A stretch of 52,086 bases of DNA from an uncultured Eubacteriales bacterium (lineage in GTDB: Bacteria; Bacillota; Clostridia; Oscillospirales; Oscillospiraceae): the NCBI GenBank assembly GCA_900547745.1, contig URHT01000009.1, forward strand, positions 1 through 52,086. Reading direction: 5' to 3'. Below, one piece after another: positions 24,637-34,300 of the stretch (position 1 is its first letter; every line of letters begins with the position of its first letter). Below the pieces are notes generated by a model that made no database searches, was not told where the DNA came from, and was given only the letters and a program-made list of their open reading frames with translations. Made by a program: the position numbers and the translations under genes.

Positions 24637-25458
24637 TTACTTGGTGATGACCACCTGTGCGTTCTCGCAATAGGCGTTGCTGCACTCCATGGCGGCCTGC
24701 ACACCGTCGGTCAGGGTCATGCCGTTCCACACGCAGTCGATCTGCTTGCCGTCCAGCTCCTCGACCTTCATATCCCAGTTGATGATCTGGAACTCCACTT
24801 CCACGCCCAGCTTTTCAGCCACCAGCTTGGCCATGTCGGCATCGAAGCCGATCCACTGGCCGTTGGCGTCCTGATAATCCATGGGTGCGAACTCGGTGAT
24901 GCCGACGATCAGCTTGCCCTTGTCCTGAATGTACTGCACATCACTGTCGGACTCAGCGGCGGTGAACTCACAGGCGGGCTGCTCCAGCAGGGACTCCTGG
25001 ACGCCGTAGGTCTTGGCCAGCTCCACCATGGTGCCGTCGGCATAGGCCGCGGACATGACGCTGTTGATGAAGGAGGTCAGGTCGCTGCCCTTGCGGCAGC
25101 CAACGCCGTACAGCTCGGAATTCAGCTTCTGCTCCGTGACCTTCAGGTCGGGATAGCTGGTTCCCTCACCCACCATGGCGCCGGCCATCAGCAGGTCGAT
25201 GATGGCGGCATCAGCGGTGCCGGCATCCACTTCCATCAAGGCGTTGGCCTGAGAGCCTACCGCCACGGTTTTGAAGCCGTTGGCCTGCGCCACTTCCTCA
25301 CCGGCGGAGCCGGCTTCCACAGCGTAGGTGATCTCGGCGGGGGGGGTGGCATCGCCGGAAGCGGCGTCGCCCTTGTTTTCGTTGGTCTTCTGTTCGCCGC
25401 AGGCCGCAAGGCTCATCACCATGACCAGTGCCAGCAGCAGTGCCATCAGCTTTTTCAT
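24637..25458 (-). CDS. Amino-acid ABC transporter binding lipoprotein with circularly permuted halves
   Basis: 273 aa. Lipoprotein signal 1-20 with lipobox SLAAC (Cys20), then a low-complexity linker (21-42). Residues 43-158 (AVEAGSAGEEVA ... ALMEVDAGTADAAIID ... ELAKTYGVQESLL) are what normally forms the second part of an SBP_bac_3 protein. After a linker (159-174) comes the segment that normally follows the signal peptide: KGKLIVGITEFAPMDYQD ... WIGFDADMAKLVAEKLGVEV ... DCVWNGMTLT ... NAQVVITK, then the stop. So the order of halves is swapped; new ends fall at the first hinge crossing. The total content is about one complete domain. ATG 25458 with GGAGG 9 nt upstream. Neighbouring permease and ATPase are ordinary. 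Confidence 0.88.
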   Translation of the reverse strand: MKKLMALLLALVMVMSLAACGEQKTNENKGDAASGDATPPAEITYAVEAGSAGEEVAQANGFKTVAVGSQANALMEVDAGTADAAIIDLLMAGAMVGEGTSYPDLKVTEQKLNSELYGVGCRKGSDLTSFINSVMSAAYADGTMVELAKTYGVQESLLEQPACEFTAAESDSDVQYIQDKGKLIVGITEFAPMDYQDANGQWIGFDADMAKLVAEKLGVEVEFQIINWDMKVEELDGKQIDCVWNGMTLTDGVQAAMECSNAYCENAQVVITK

Positions 25459-25560
25459 TGTATTGTCCTCCATTTTTTGATGTAGGGGCTTTCGCCCGGC
25501 TTTGTTTCCCGCGACACGGTCGTTACGGTTGTTTCCGCATCGCTCGTTCATTACGCTAAC

Positions 25561-25589
25561 ATACTATCACTTTAGCGCGATAATGTAAA
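25561..25589 (-). promoter_or_regulatory. Sigma-A promoter of the ABC transporter operon
   Basis: On the minus strand TTTACA (25589-25584), 17-nt spacer, TAGTAT (25566-25561), leaving a leader of about 95 nt. Confidence 0.65.
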
Positions 25590-25704
25590 GAAGTAATTTT
25601 ACCGATTGTATTCAGCTCGTGCCGCCTGATTTTGTGCAGGCTGTCCAAAGACGGCGGAGCGCGGCCTGTTTGCAGAAAACTTCCACCGGAAACCGGAAAA
25701 CGGA

Positions 25705-25733
25705 TTGAACAAACGCGGACGGTGCAGTATAAT
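25705..25733 (+). promoter_or_regulatory. Sigma-A promoter of murD
   Basis: TTGAAC (25705-25710), 17-nt spacer, TATAAT (25728-25733). Confidence 0.8.
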
Positions 25734-25773
25734 ATAGGATCATCAAATCAAATTCAGGGAAGGGGAGAACCCC

Positions 25774-27162
25774 ATGACACTGCGGGAATATGTGGATTCC
25801 TTACAGAATAAGACGGTGGCGGTGCTGGGTATCGGCGTCAGCAACACGCCGCTGGTGCGCCTGCTGCTGGACAGCGGCATCCGCGTCACCGCCTGTGACA
25901 GGCGGGCACGGGAGGAGCTGGGCGCGCTGGCCGATGAGCTGGAGCGCGCCGGCTGCGGTCTGCGTCTTGGCCCGGACTATCTGAAGGGCCTGCACGAGGA
26001 CGTGATCTTCCGTACACCGGGTCTGCGGCCCGATGTGCCCCAGATCGCGGCGGCCGTGGCAGACGGCAGTGTGCTCACCAGTGAGATGGAGGCGTTTTTT
26101 CAGGTGTGTCCGTGCCCCATCATCGCCGTTACCGGCTCCGACGGAAAGACCACTACCACCACCATCATCGCCGAGCTGCTGAAGGCCTCCGGCAGGACGG
26201 TGTGGCTGGGCGGCAACATCGGCCATCCGCTGCTGTGCGATGCAGGACGCATGCAGCCCCATGACTACGTGGTGCTGGAGCTGTCCAGCTTCCAGCTGAT
26301 GACCATGGATTGCAGCCCCCATATCGCCATTGTGACCAATCTGGCCCCCAACCATCTGGACATGCATAAGGACATGGCGGAGTATGTCTCCGCCAAGGAG
26401 AATATCTTCCGCCACCAGACCGGCGGCGACATCGCCGTGTTCAACGCCGACAATGCCATTACGGCGGAGCAGGCATCCCGCGCCGCAGGCCGCAGCCGCC
26501 GGTTCAGCCGGCAGCGTGAGCTGTCGGACGGCGTGTTCCTGCGGGGCGAGGACATCGTATGCCGTAGTCCGGCGGGAGAGCGGGTCATCATGAAGACCTC
26601 CGACATCCGGATCCCCGGCGTCCACAACGTGGAGAACTACATGGCGGCCATCGCCGCCGTGGACGGCCTTGTGCCGGACGGGATCATCCGCGATTTCGCC
26701 CGCAGCTTCGGCGGCGTGGAGCATCGCATCGAGCTGGTGCGCACCTACCGGGGCGTCCGGTACTACAACGACTCCATTGCCTCCAGCCCCTCCCGCACCA
26801 TCGCGGGACTGCGCTCCTTCAAGGAGAAGGTCATCCTCATCGCCGGCGGCTACGACAAGCACATTCCCTTTGACGTGCTGGGCCCGGAGGTAACGTCCCA
26901 CGTGAAGCTGCTGGTGCTGTGCGGCGCCACGGCAGGGAAGATACGGGCTGCCGTGGAGGCCGCGCCGGACTACCGCCCCGGCCACCCGGAGATCATGGAG
27001 GTGTCGCCCTTCCGCGCCGCCGTGGAGGCCGCCCGTGACCGCGCCGTATCCGGCGATGTGGTGACGCTGTCTCCCGCCTGCGCCGCCTTTGACCAGTTCA
27101 AGAACTTTGCCGAGCGGGGTAAGACCTTCAAGGAGATCGTCTGCGGCTGGCCGGAGGAATGA
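25774..27162 (+). CDS. murD: UDP-N-acetylmuramoyl-L-alanine--D-glutamate ligase
   Basis: 462 aa. Adds D-Glu to UDP-MurNAc-Ala in peptidoglycan synthesis. N-terminal UDP-binding domain (VAVLGIGVSNTPLVRLL), central ATP-binding domain with GSDGKTTTTTI (about 120-130) and NHLDMH, and a C-terminal domain with HRIELV and NDSIASSPSRTIAGL. It lies alone among mur genes and is followed 45 nt later by a sporulation gene. Confidence 0.95.
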   Translation: MTLREYVDSLQNKTVAVLGIGVSNTPLVRLLLDSGIRVTACDRRAREELGALADELERAGCGLRLGPDYLKGLHEDVIFRTPGLRPDVPQIAAAVADGSVLTSEMEAFFQVCPCPIIAVTGSDGKTTTTTIIAELLKASGRTVWLGGNIGHPLLCDAGRMQPHDYVVLELSSFQLMTMDCSPHIAIVTNLAPNHLDMHKDMAEYVSAKENIFRHQTGGDIAVFNADNAITAEQASRAAGRSRRFSRQRELSDGVFLRGEDIVCRSPAGERVIMKTSDIRIPGVHNVENYMAAIAAVDGLVPDGIIRDFARSFGGVEHRIELVRTYRGVRYYNDSIASSPSRTIAGLRSFKEKVILIAGGYDKHIPFDVLGPEVTSHVKLLVLCGATAGKIRAAVEAAPDYRPGHPEIMEVSPFRAAVEAARDRAVSGDVVTLSPACAAFDQFKNFAERGKTFKEIVCGWPEE

Positions 27163-27207
27163 GGAAAAGCCTTGGCGGCATACACTCCCTGCAAGGGGGT
27201 GGCTGCT

Positions 27208-27903
27208 GTGGAACGGCTCCGATATCTGCGTCTGACAGGGCGGCAGAAGGCTCTGATCTGGCTGACATTCATTTTCACGCTGCTGCTGGGGCTGACCGTT
27301 GCCGCCGTGCTGCACATGAAGCCCATCGTGGTGGATCTGGCCACGGCTCGCACATCCAATGCGGTAAACCGCATCGTGGTGGCGGCCATCAACGACGCCG
27401 TGGACAGCGGCCGCGTCGACTACGGACGGCTGGTGTCCTTCGACAAGGACGCAGAGGGCCGCGTCACCGCGCTGAAAAGCAACATGGCGGAGTTCAACCG
27501 CCTGCAGGCCGCCATTGCCGACGATATCCTGCAGCGCATGGCAGAGGTGTCCACCACCGACCTGTCCATCCCCATCGGCACGCTGACCGGCTCGCCGCTG
27601 CTGGCGGGGCGCGGCCCCTGTCTCCATGTGCGGATGCAGTCCGTGGGAACGGCCACCGCCCGCTTTGACAACCAGTTTTCCTCCTCCGGCATCAACCAGA
27701 CCCGCCACCGCATCATTCTGGATGTGGATGTCCACGTCAGTATCCTCCTGCCGGGGCTGACCACCTATACCAAGGTGTCCAACGAGATCTCCGTGGCGGA
27801 GACGGTCATCGTCGGCGGCGTGCCGGAGACATATACCTACTTCAGTACCACACCGGACGAGATCGAGAACTATGCCGACGAATACATCATCAACAACGGA
27901 TAA
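27208..27903 (+). CDS. yunB: Sporulation protein YunB
   Basis: 231 aa. Basic N-terminus, one membrane helix (about 16-37, IWLTFIFTLLLGLTVAAVL), then an extracytoplasmic domain with AVNRIVVAAINDAV, IPIGTLTGSPLLAGRGP and the conserved end GVPETYTYF, matching YunB, a mother-cell sporulation protein of unknown mechanism. GTG 27208 follows AAGGGGGTGG at 6 nt; a TTG at 27172 is also possible and would give 243 aa. The helix and the 'GSPLLAGRGP' block make the assignment fairly firm. Confidence 0.8.
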   Translation: MERLRYLRLTGRQKALIWLTFIFTLLLGLTVAAVLHMKPIVVDLATARTSNAVNRIVVAAINDAVDSGRVDYGRLVSFDKDAEGRVTALKSNMAEFNRLQAAIADDILQRMAEVSTTDLSIPIGTLTGSPLLAGRGPCLHVRMQSVGTATARFDNQFSSSGINQTRHRIILDVDVHVSILLPGLTTYTKVSNEISVAETVIVGGVPETYTYFSTTPDEIENYADEYIINNG

Positions 27904-27914
27904 GAGGTCACACT

Positions 27915-29882
27915 ATGGATTACCGCGATGAAATGAAGGAGCTGCGGGACACGCTGAATGCCCATGGCTACCGTTATTATGTATTGGATGAGCCCACCAT
28001 CTCCGACTATGAGTACGACCACATGCTGCGCCGTCTGGAGGATCTGGAGGCTGCGCACCCGGAAGAGATCACCCCGGATTCGCCTACCCAGCGCATCGGC
28101 GGCCAGACACTGTCCGCGTTCCAGCAGGTAACGCATCCTGTGCCGCTGGAGAGCCTGCAGGATGTGTTCAACGACGATGAGGTGTGCCAGTTTCTGGAGA
28201 AGATCCCACTGGACGCGCCGGTGTGGAGCGTGGAACCCAAGGTGGACGGCCTGTCCGTGGCGCTGGAGTACCGGGACGGCGTGTTTGTCCGGGGCGCCAC
28301 CCGGGGCGACGGCCGGGTAGGGGAGGACGTGACGGAGAATCTGCGTACCATCCGCTCCATCCCCATGACGCTGCCGGAGAAGCTGCCCCGCCTTATTGTC
28401 CGGGGCGAGGTCTACATGGCCCGCAGCGTGTTCGAGGAGATCAATGCCCGCCGCGAGCTGGAGGGCAAACCCCTGATGGCCAACCCCCGCAACGCCGCCG
28501 CCGGCTCTCTGCGGCAGCTGGATCCCAAGATCGCGGCCCAGCGCCGTCTGGACATCGCCGTGTTCAATCTCCAGCTGGCGGAGGGCCGGACATTCGCCAC
28601 CCACACGGAGACCATTGACTATCTGGCGTCCCAGCACTTTAAGGTCATCCCCCACCGGCAGCTGTCCAAGACCGCCGACATTCTGGCGGAGATCGCCGCG
28701 CTGGGCGACGGGCGGGAGCGCTTTCCCTTCGACATCGACGGCGCCGTCATCAAGCTGGACGAGCTGGCAGAGCGCGAGGTGCTGGGCAGCACTGCCAAGT
28801 GTCCCCGCTGGGCCATCGCCTACAAGTACCCGCCGGAGACAAAGGAGACGGTGCTCCGGGACATCGTGGTGCAGGTGGGCCGTACCGGCGTGCTGACCCC
28901 TAAGGCGGAGCTGGAGCCGGTGCGTCTGGCGGGCACCACCGTGACCTACGCCACCCTGCACAATCAGGACTATATCACCCAAAAGGACATCCGCATCGGC
29001 GATACGGTGCTGGTGCGCAAGGCCGGGGAGATCATCCCGGAGATCGTGGCCGTTGTGCCGGACAAGCGTCCGGCGGACGCGCTGCCCTATATGCTGCCGG
29101 AGCGCTGCCCCGTCTGCGGCGCGGAGGTGGTGCGGGACGAGGACGGCGCTGCGCTGCGCTGCACCGGCGCGGAGTGTCCCGCCCAGCTGCTGCGGAACCT
29201 GACCCATTTCGCCAGCCGGAACGCCATGGACATCGACGGGCTCGGCCCCGCCGTTATGCAGCAGCTGGTGGACAGCGGTCTTGTGAAGACCGCCGCCGAC
29301 CTGTACAGCCTGCGGCCCGAGCAGATCGAGGTGCTGGATCGCATGGGGAAAAAATCCGCCCAGAACGCGGTGGAGGCCATTGCCAGAAGCCGCGAGGACG
29401 ATCTGTGGCGGCTCATCTTCGCGCTGGGCATCCGGCAGGTAGGCGAAAAGGCCGCCAAGGTGCTGGCCGCCCGGTTCGGCACCATGGATGCGCTGACCGC
29501 CGCCACGGAGGAGGAGCTGACCGCCATCGACGATGTGGGACCTATCACGGCCAAATACATCCGCCAGTGGATGGACAGCCCTCAGTCCCAGGATCTGCTG
29601 GAGCGTCTCAGAGCCGCGGGACTGAATATGGCCTGTAAAGAGAAAATGGTTGACAGTCGTTTTGCCGGGATGACTTTCGTCCTCACCGGCGCGCTGGAGA
29701 AGTTTACCCGCGACGAGGCGGGAGAGATGATTGAAAAGCGGGGCGGCAAGGCGTCCGGCTCCGTATCGAAGAAGACCACCTATGTGGTGGCGGGGGAGAA
29801 CGCCGGCGGCAAGCTGCAGAAGGCGCAGCAGCTGGGTATCCCCGTCCTGACAGAGGATGAATTTCTGGAGCTTCTGAAGTAA
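27915..29882 (+). CDS. ligA: NAD-dependent DNA ligase
   Basis: 655 aa. Ia and adenylation domains with the nucleophile Lys109 in EPKVDGLSVAL, OB fold, zinc finger (CPVCGAEVV, CTGAECPAQ), HhH domain (VGPITAKYI) and a C-terminal BRCT domain (FAGMTFVLTGALEKFTRDEA). Seals nicks in replication and repair using NAD+. Full length; 11 nt after yunB. Confidence 0.96.
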   Translation: MDYRDEMKELRDTLNAHGYRYYVLDEPTISDYEYDHMLRRLEDLEAAHPEEITPDSPTQRIGGQTLSAFQQVTHPVPLESLQDVFNDDEVCQFLEKIPLDAPVWSVEPKVDGLSVALEYRDGVFVRGATRGDGRVGEDVTENLRTIRSIPMTLPEKLPRLIVRGEVYMARSVFEEINARRELEGKPLMANPRNAAAGSLRQLDPKIAAQRRLDIAVFNLQLAEGRTFATHTETIDYLASQHFKVIPHRQLSKTADILAEIAALGDGRERFPFDIDGAVIKLDELAEREVLGSTAKCPRWAIAYKYPPETKETVLRDIVVQVGRTGVLTPKAELEPVRLAGTTVTYATLHNQDYITQKDIRIGDTVLVRKAGEIIPEIVAVVPDKRPADALPYMLPERCPVCGAEVVRDEDGAALRCTGAECPAQLLRNLTHFASRNAMDIDGLGPAVMQQLVDSGLVKTAADLYSLRPEQIEVLDRMGKKSAQNAVEAIARSREDDLWRLIFALGIRQVGEKAAKVLAARFGTMDALTAATEEELTAIDDVGPITAKYIRQWMDSPQSQDLLERLRAAGLNMACKEKMVDSRFAGMTFVLTGALEKFTRDEAGEMIEKRGGKASGSVSKKTTYVVAGENAGGKLQKAQQLGIPVLTEDEFLELLK

Positions 29883-29895
29883 GGAGGTACACATC

Positions 29896-31164
29896 ATGGC
29901 AGAAAACACGAATCAGAACCTGCTGCATCAGGTAATCTACAGCGTCTTTGTCCGCAACCACACGAAGGAGGGCACGTTCCGGGCGCTGGAGGACGATCTG
30001 GATCGTCTGCACGGGCTGGGCGCGGACATCATCTGGCTTATGCCCATCCATCCCATCGGTACAGAGGGCCGCAAGGGCACGCTGGGCAGTCCCTACGCCA
30101 TTCAGGACTACCGGGGCGTCAACCCGGAATACGGCACACGGGAGGACTTTATCCATCTGGTGGACGCTATCCACCGGCGGGGTATGAAGTGCATCATCGA
30201 CGTGGTGTATAACCACACCTCGCCGGACTCCGTGCTGGCCCACACCCACCCGGAGTATTTCCTCCGCGACGCGGCGGGGAAGCCCACCCGCAAGGTGGCG
30301 GACTGGTGGGACGTGGTGGATCTGGATTATTCCAACCGTAATCTGTGGACGTACCAGATCGACACGCTGAAGCAGTGGGCCGCCATCGTGGACGGCTTCC
30401 GCTGCGACGTGGCCAGCAGTGTACCGCTGGACTTCTGGTGTGAGGCCCGTCGTCAGGTGGAGGAGGTACGTCCCGGCTGCATCTGGCTGGCCGAAAGCGT
30501 CCACGGTGCCTATGTGCTGGGCATGCGCCGCATGGGTGCGGCCTGCGCAACGGATACCGAGCTCTACCGCGCCTTTGACATGACCTACGACTACGACATT
30601 TGGCCGTTCTACGAGGGTTTCATGAAGGGTGAGCTGTCCCTGCGGGCCTACACGGATATTCTGAACTATCAGGAGCTGACGTACCCCACCGGCTACATCA
30701 AGGCCCGGTGTCTGGAGAACCACGACACCCGCCGCGCCGCCTCGTGGCTCACCAGTGACAGCCAATTGTACCACTGGCTGGGCTTCCTGTACTTCCAGCG
30801 GGGCGCCGCCATGCTGTACAGCGGCATGGAGTATGCCCCCAAAAAACAGGTGGGCCTGTTCGACGCTGATGACAACTACGGCGACATGCGGCTGGACGTG
30901 CAGCTGTACCTCACCGCCTGCAAGGCCATGAAGCAGACGCTGTCTCTGGGCGGCGGCTTCTGGTGGGAGCCGCTGAACGACAGCGCAGCGCTGGGGCACT
31001 ACGACGGGCCGGAGGGCCGGGTACTGGGCGTGTTCGACCTGCTGGGGCAGGGCGGCGAGGTGGCCGTAGACCTGCCGGACGGCGTGTACCAGAACCGTCT
31101 GGGCGGCGATGTCACCGTCCGGAACGGCAGGCTGACGCTGGGCGAACGCCCCGTGATTATCTGA
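29896..31164 (+). CDS. Cytosolic GH13 alpha-amylase-family hydrolase
   Basis: 422 aa, no signal peptide. TIM barrel with conserved regions: DVVYNHTS (102-109), GFRCDVAS with nucleophile Asp171, WLAES with acid/base Glu200, and ENHDT with Asp277 as transition-state stabiliser. A short C-terminal beta domain follows. It lacks the starch-binding or N-terminal domains of pullulanases and neopullulanases. It probably acts on short alpha-glucans or maltodextrins inside the cell; glucosyltransferase activity is also possible. AAGGAGGT precedes ATG 29896; 13 nt after ligA. Confidence 0.85.
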   Translation: MAENTNQNLLHQVIYSVFVRNHTKEGTFRALEDDLDRLHGLGADIIWLMPIHPIGTEGRKGTLGSPYAIQDYRGVNPEYGTREDFIHLVDAIHRRGMKCIIDVVYNHTSPDSVLAHTHPEYFLRDAAGKPTRKVADWWDVVDLDYSNRNLWTYQIDTLKQWAAIVDGFRCDVASSVPLDFWCEARRQVEEVRPGCIWLAESVHGAYVLGMRRMGAACATDTELYRAFDMTYDYDIWPFYEGFMKGELSLRAYTDILNYQELTYPTGYIKARCLENHDTRRAASWLTSDSQLYHWLGFLYFQRGAAMLYSGMEYAPKKQVGLFDADDNYGDMRLDVQLYLTACKAMKQTLSLGGGFWWEPLNDSAALGHYDGPEGRVLGVFDLLGQGGEVAVDLPDGVYQNRLGGDVTVRNGRLTLGERPVII

Positions 31165-31199
31165 TGCGGACTGCCACTATTGTTTTTTTATACAAAGCG

Positions 31200-31240
31200 A
31201 AAAGAGATTCTGTGTCGTATGTCACAGAATCTCTTTTGTT
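31200..31240 (+). terminator. Rho-independent terminator
   Basis: 14-bp stem (AAAGAGATTCTGTG pairing with CACAGAATCTCTTT), 8-nt loop, then TTGTT. It ends the murD-to-GH13 transcript. Confidence 0.85.
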
Positions 31241-31242
31241 CA

Positions 31243-31271
31243 TTGACCTGCGGCAATCAGGATGCTATACT
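31243..31271 (+). promoter_or_regulatory. Sigma-A promoter of pyruvate:ferredoxin oxidoreductase
   Basis: TTGACC, 17-nt spacer, TATACT (31266-31271), directly after the terminator. Confidence 0.8.
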
Positions 31272-31345
31272 TTTACACGGTATATCTAAGTCCTTTCCTG
31301 TGCCAAAACAGGGAAGAACCGTTAGAAAAGAGGAGGAAAGAACCT

Positions 31346-34300
31346 ATGAGCAAGCTCATGAAGATCTGCGACGGCAACGAAGCGGCGGCATATGTCGCCT
31401 ATGCGTTTTCCGAGGTAGCCGCCATCTACCCCATTACGCCGTCCAGTCCTATGGCCGAGCACGCCGATGCGTGGTCTGCCAAGGGGAAGAAGAACATCTT
31501 CGGCCAGCCGGTACGACTGGTGGAGATGCAGTCCGAGGCCGGCGCCTGCGGCGCATGTCACGGCGCACTGGAGGCCGGCGCGCTGGCTACCAGCTTCACC
31601 GCCTCGCAGGGCCTTATGCTGATGATCCCCACCATGCACCGTATCTCCGGCGAGCGGCTGCCCGGCGTACTGCATGTGGCGTCCCGTACCGTGGGCACCC
31701 ACGCATTCTCCATCTTCGGCGACCACTCCGACGTGATGAACTGCCGCCAGACGGGCTTTGCCATGCTGTCCAGCGGCAGCGTGCAGCAGGCCGCCGACCT
31801 GGCTGCCGTGGCGCACCTCAGCGCCATCAAGGCCCGCATCCCGTTCCTGCATTTCTTTGACGGCTTCCGCACCAGCCACGAGATTCAGAAGATCGACGTA
31901 CTGGACTACGATGAGTATGCCAAGCTGGTGGATCAGAACGCGCTGGCCGCCTTCCGCGCCAACGCCCTGAACCCGGAGGATCCCCGGATGCGTTCTCTGG
32001 TGGATAACCCCGATATCTATTTCCAGCTGCGCGAGTCCAACAACACCGCCTATGCCGAGCTGCCCGACATCGTGGAGGAGTACATGGCCCAGATCAGTAA
32101 GCTGACCGGCCGCGAGTACCACCTGTTCAACTACTACGGCGCGCCGGACGCCGAGCGCGTCATCGTGGCCATGGGCTCCGTGGGCGGCTGCGCGCAGGAG
32201 GTCGTGAACTACCTGAACGCCAAGGGTGAGAAGGTGGGCTTCCTGCAGGTACATCTGTTCCGCCCGTTCTCCCGCAAGCACTTGATGGCCGCTATGCCCA
32301 AGACGGTGAAAAAAATCGCTGTCCTTGACCGCGTCAAGGAGATCGGCTCCATCGGTGAGCCTCTGTACGAGGACATCTGCGCCGCTTATATCAACGAGAA
32401 TGACCGCCCCGCCATCTACGCCGGCCGCTACGGTCTGAGCAGCAAGGACACCACCCCCGCCCAGCTCAAGGCCGTGTTCGACAACCTGCTGCTGGACGAG
32501 CCGAAGAACCACTTCACCATCGGCATCGTGGACGATGTGACACATCTGTCCCTGCCCGTGGGCGCGCCCCTGCTCACCGAGCCGGAGGGCACCATCTCCT
32601 GCAAGTTCTGGGGCCTCGGCTCCGACGGCACCGTGGGTGCCAACAAGAACTCCATCAAGATCATCGGCGAGACGACGGATATGTACTGTCAGGCGTACTT
32701 CGAGTACGATACCAAGAAGTCCTTCGGCATCACCAAGAGCCACCTGCGCTTTGGCAAGCACCCCATCAGCTCCACCTACTATGTGAGCAATGCGGACTTC
32801 ATTGCCTGCCACAACCAGACGTACCTGACCAAGTACGACATCATCCACGAGCTGAAGCCCCACGGCAGCTTCCTGCTGAACTGCGAGTGGGCGGAGAGCG
32901 AGCTGGAGCAGCACGTTCCCGGCGAGATCCTCAAGTATATCGCCGACAACGACATCAAGTTCTATATCATCGATGCCAACAAGGAGTCGCAGGCGCTGGG
33001 TCTGGGCAACCGCTCCAACATGGTGCTGCAGGCCGCCTTCTTCAAGCTGGCCAATGTCATCCCCGTGGAGGACGCCGTGGCCCACATGAAGGCCGCCGTC
33101 AAGAAGACCTACGGCCTCAAGGGTGAGAAGGTGGTCAACATGAACATCGCCGCCGTGGACGCCGGCATCAACGCGCTGGTGGAGGTCAAGGTGAAGCCCG
33201 AGTGGACGAACCTCACCGGCAAGGCCCTGAAGCCCGTCGATGAGAGCCTGCCCTACGTTATCAAGAACATCCTCGTGCCCATCAACGCCCAGAAGGGCGA
33301 CGATCTGCCTGTTTCCGCCTTCAAGGGCATGGAGGACGGCACCATGCCGCTGGGTACGTCCCGTTACGAGAAGCGCGGCATTGCCACCCATCTGCCGGTG
33401 TGGAATGCTGCCGAGTGCCTGCAGTGCAACATGTGCTCCTTCGTCTGCCCTCACGCCGTCATCCGTCCGTTCCTGCTGGACGAGGGCGAGGTCAAGGCCG
33501 CGCCCGCGGACATGACGCTGGTGGATGCCAAGGGCCCCGGCCTGGCCGGCCTGAAGTACACCATGGGCGTGTCCACGCTGGACTGCACCAGCTGCGGCAG
33601 CTGCGTGGCCTCCTGCCCCAAGAGCGGCAAGGCTCTGAAGATGATACCCACCCACGAGGTATCTTTGGATCAGACCGACTGGAACTTCCTGACCACCGTG
33701 AAGGAAAAAACCTCCCGCGTGGACAAGTTCACCCTGAAGGGCAGCCAGTTCAAGCAGCCGCTGGTGGAGTTCAACGGCGCCTGCGCCGGCTGCGGAGAAA
33801 CGCCCTATATCAAGCTGCTGACCCAGATGTTCGGCGACAAGATGTATCTGGCCAACGCTACCGGCTGCACCCAGGCGTGGGGCGCGGCCATGCCCTGCGT
33901 ACCGTACTGCAAGAACGCCGAGGGTAAGGGCGTGGCATGGTCCAACTCCCTGTTCGAGAACAATGCCGAGTTCTCCTACGGTATGTGTCTGGCTGTCAAG
34001 CAGCTGCGCGAGTGCGTCGCCGGCTACGTCAAGGAGCTGGACGCACTGACCAGAGACGAGGCTGTGAAGGCCGCCATCGCCAAGTGGCAGGAGACGTATG
34101 ATGATCTGGATGCCTCCACCCCCGCCACGGCGGAGCTGGTGAGGCTGCTGGAGAGCGGTACGTTCTCCGCCGAGGAGCAGAAGGTCGTGGACGAGATCCT
34201 CAAGCGGAAGCACGACATGTCCAAGAAGACCATGTGGATGTACGGCGGCGACGGCTGGGCCTACGACATCGGCTACGGCGGTCTGGATCACGTCTTTGCC

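Larger units (their letters stand above)
25459..25773. other. Divergent intergenic region between ABC operon and murD
   Basis: 315 nt without a gene. It holds the two promoters listed separately, a small GNRA-type hairpin in the minus-strand leader (25486-25497) and no recognised riboswitch. Confidence 0.6.

Noticed and set aside
25459..25560. Riboswitch in the 95-nt leader of the ABC transporter operon
   Set aside because: Only a small GNRA-type hairpin is visible; there is no match to T-box, S-box, lysine or glycine riboswitch cores and no terminator before the gene.
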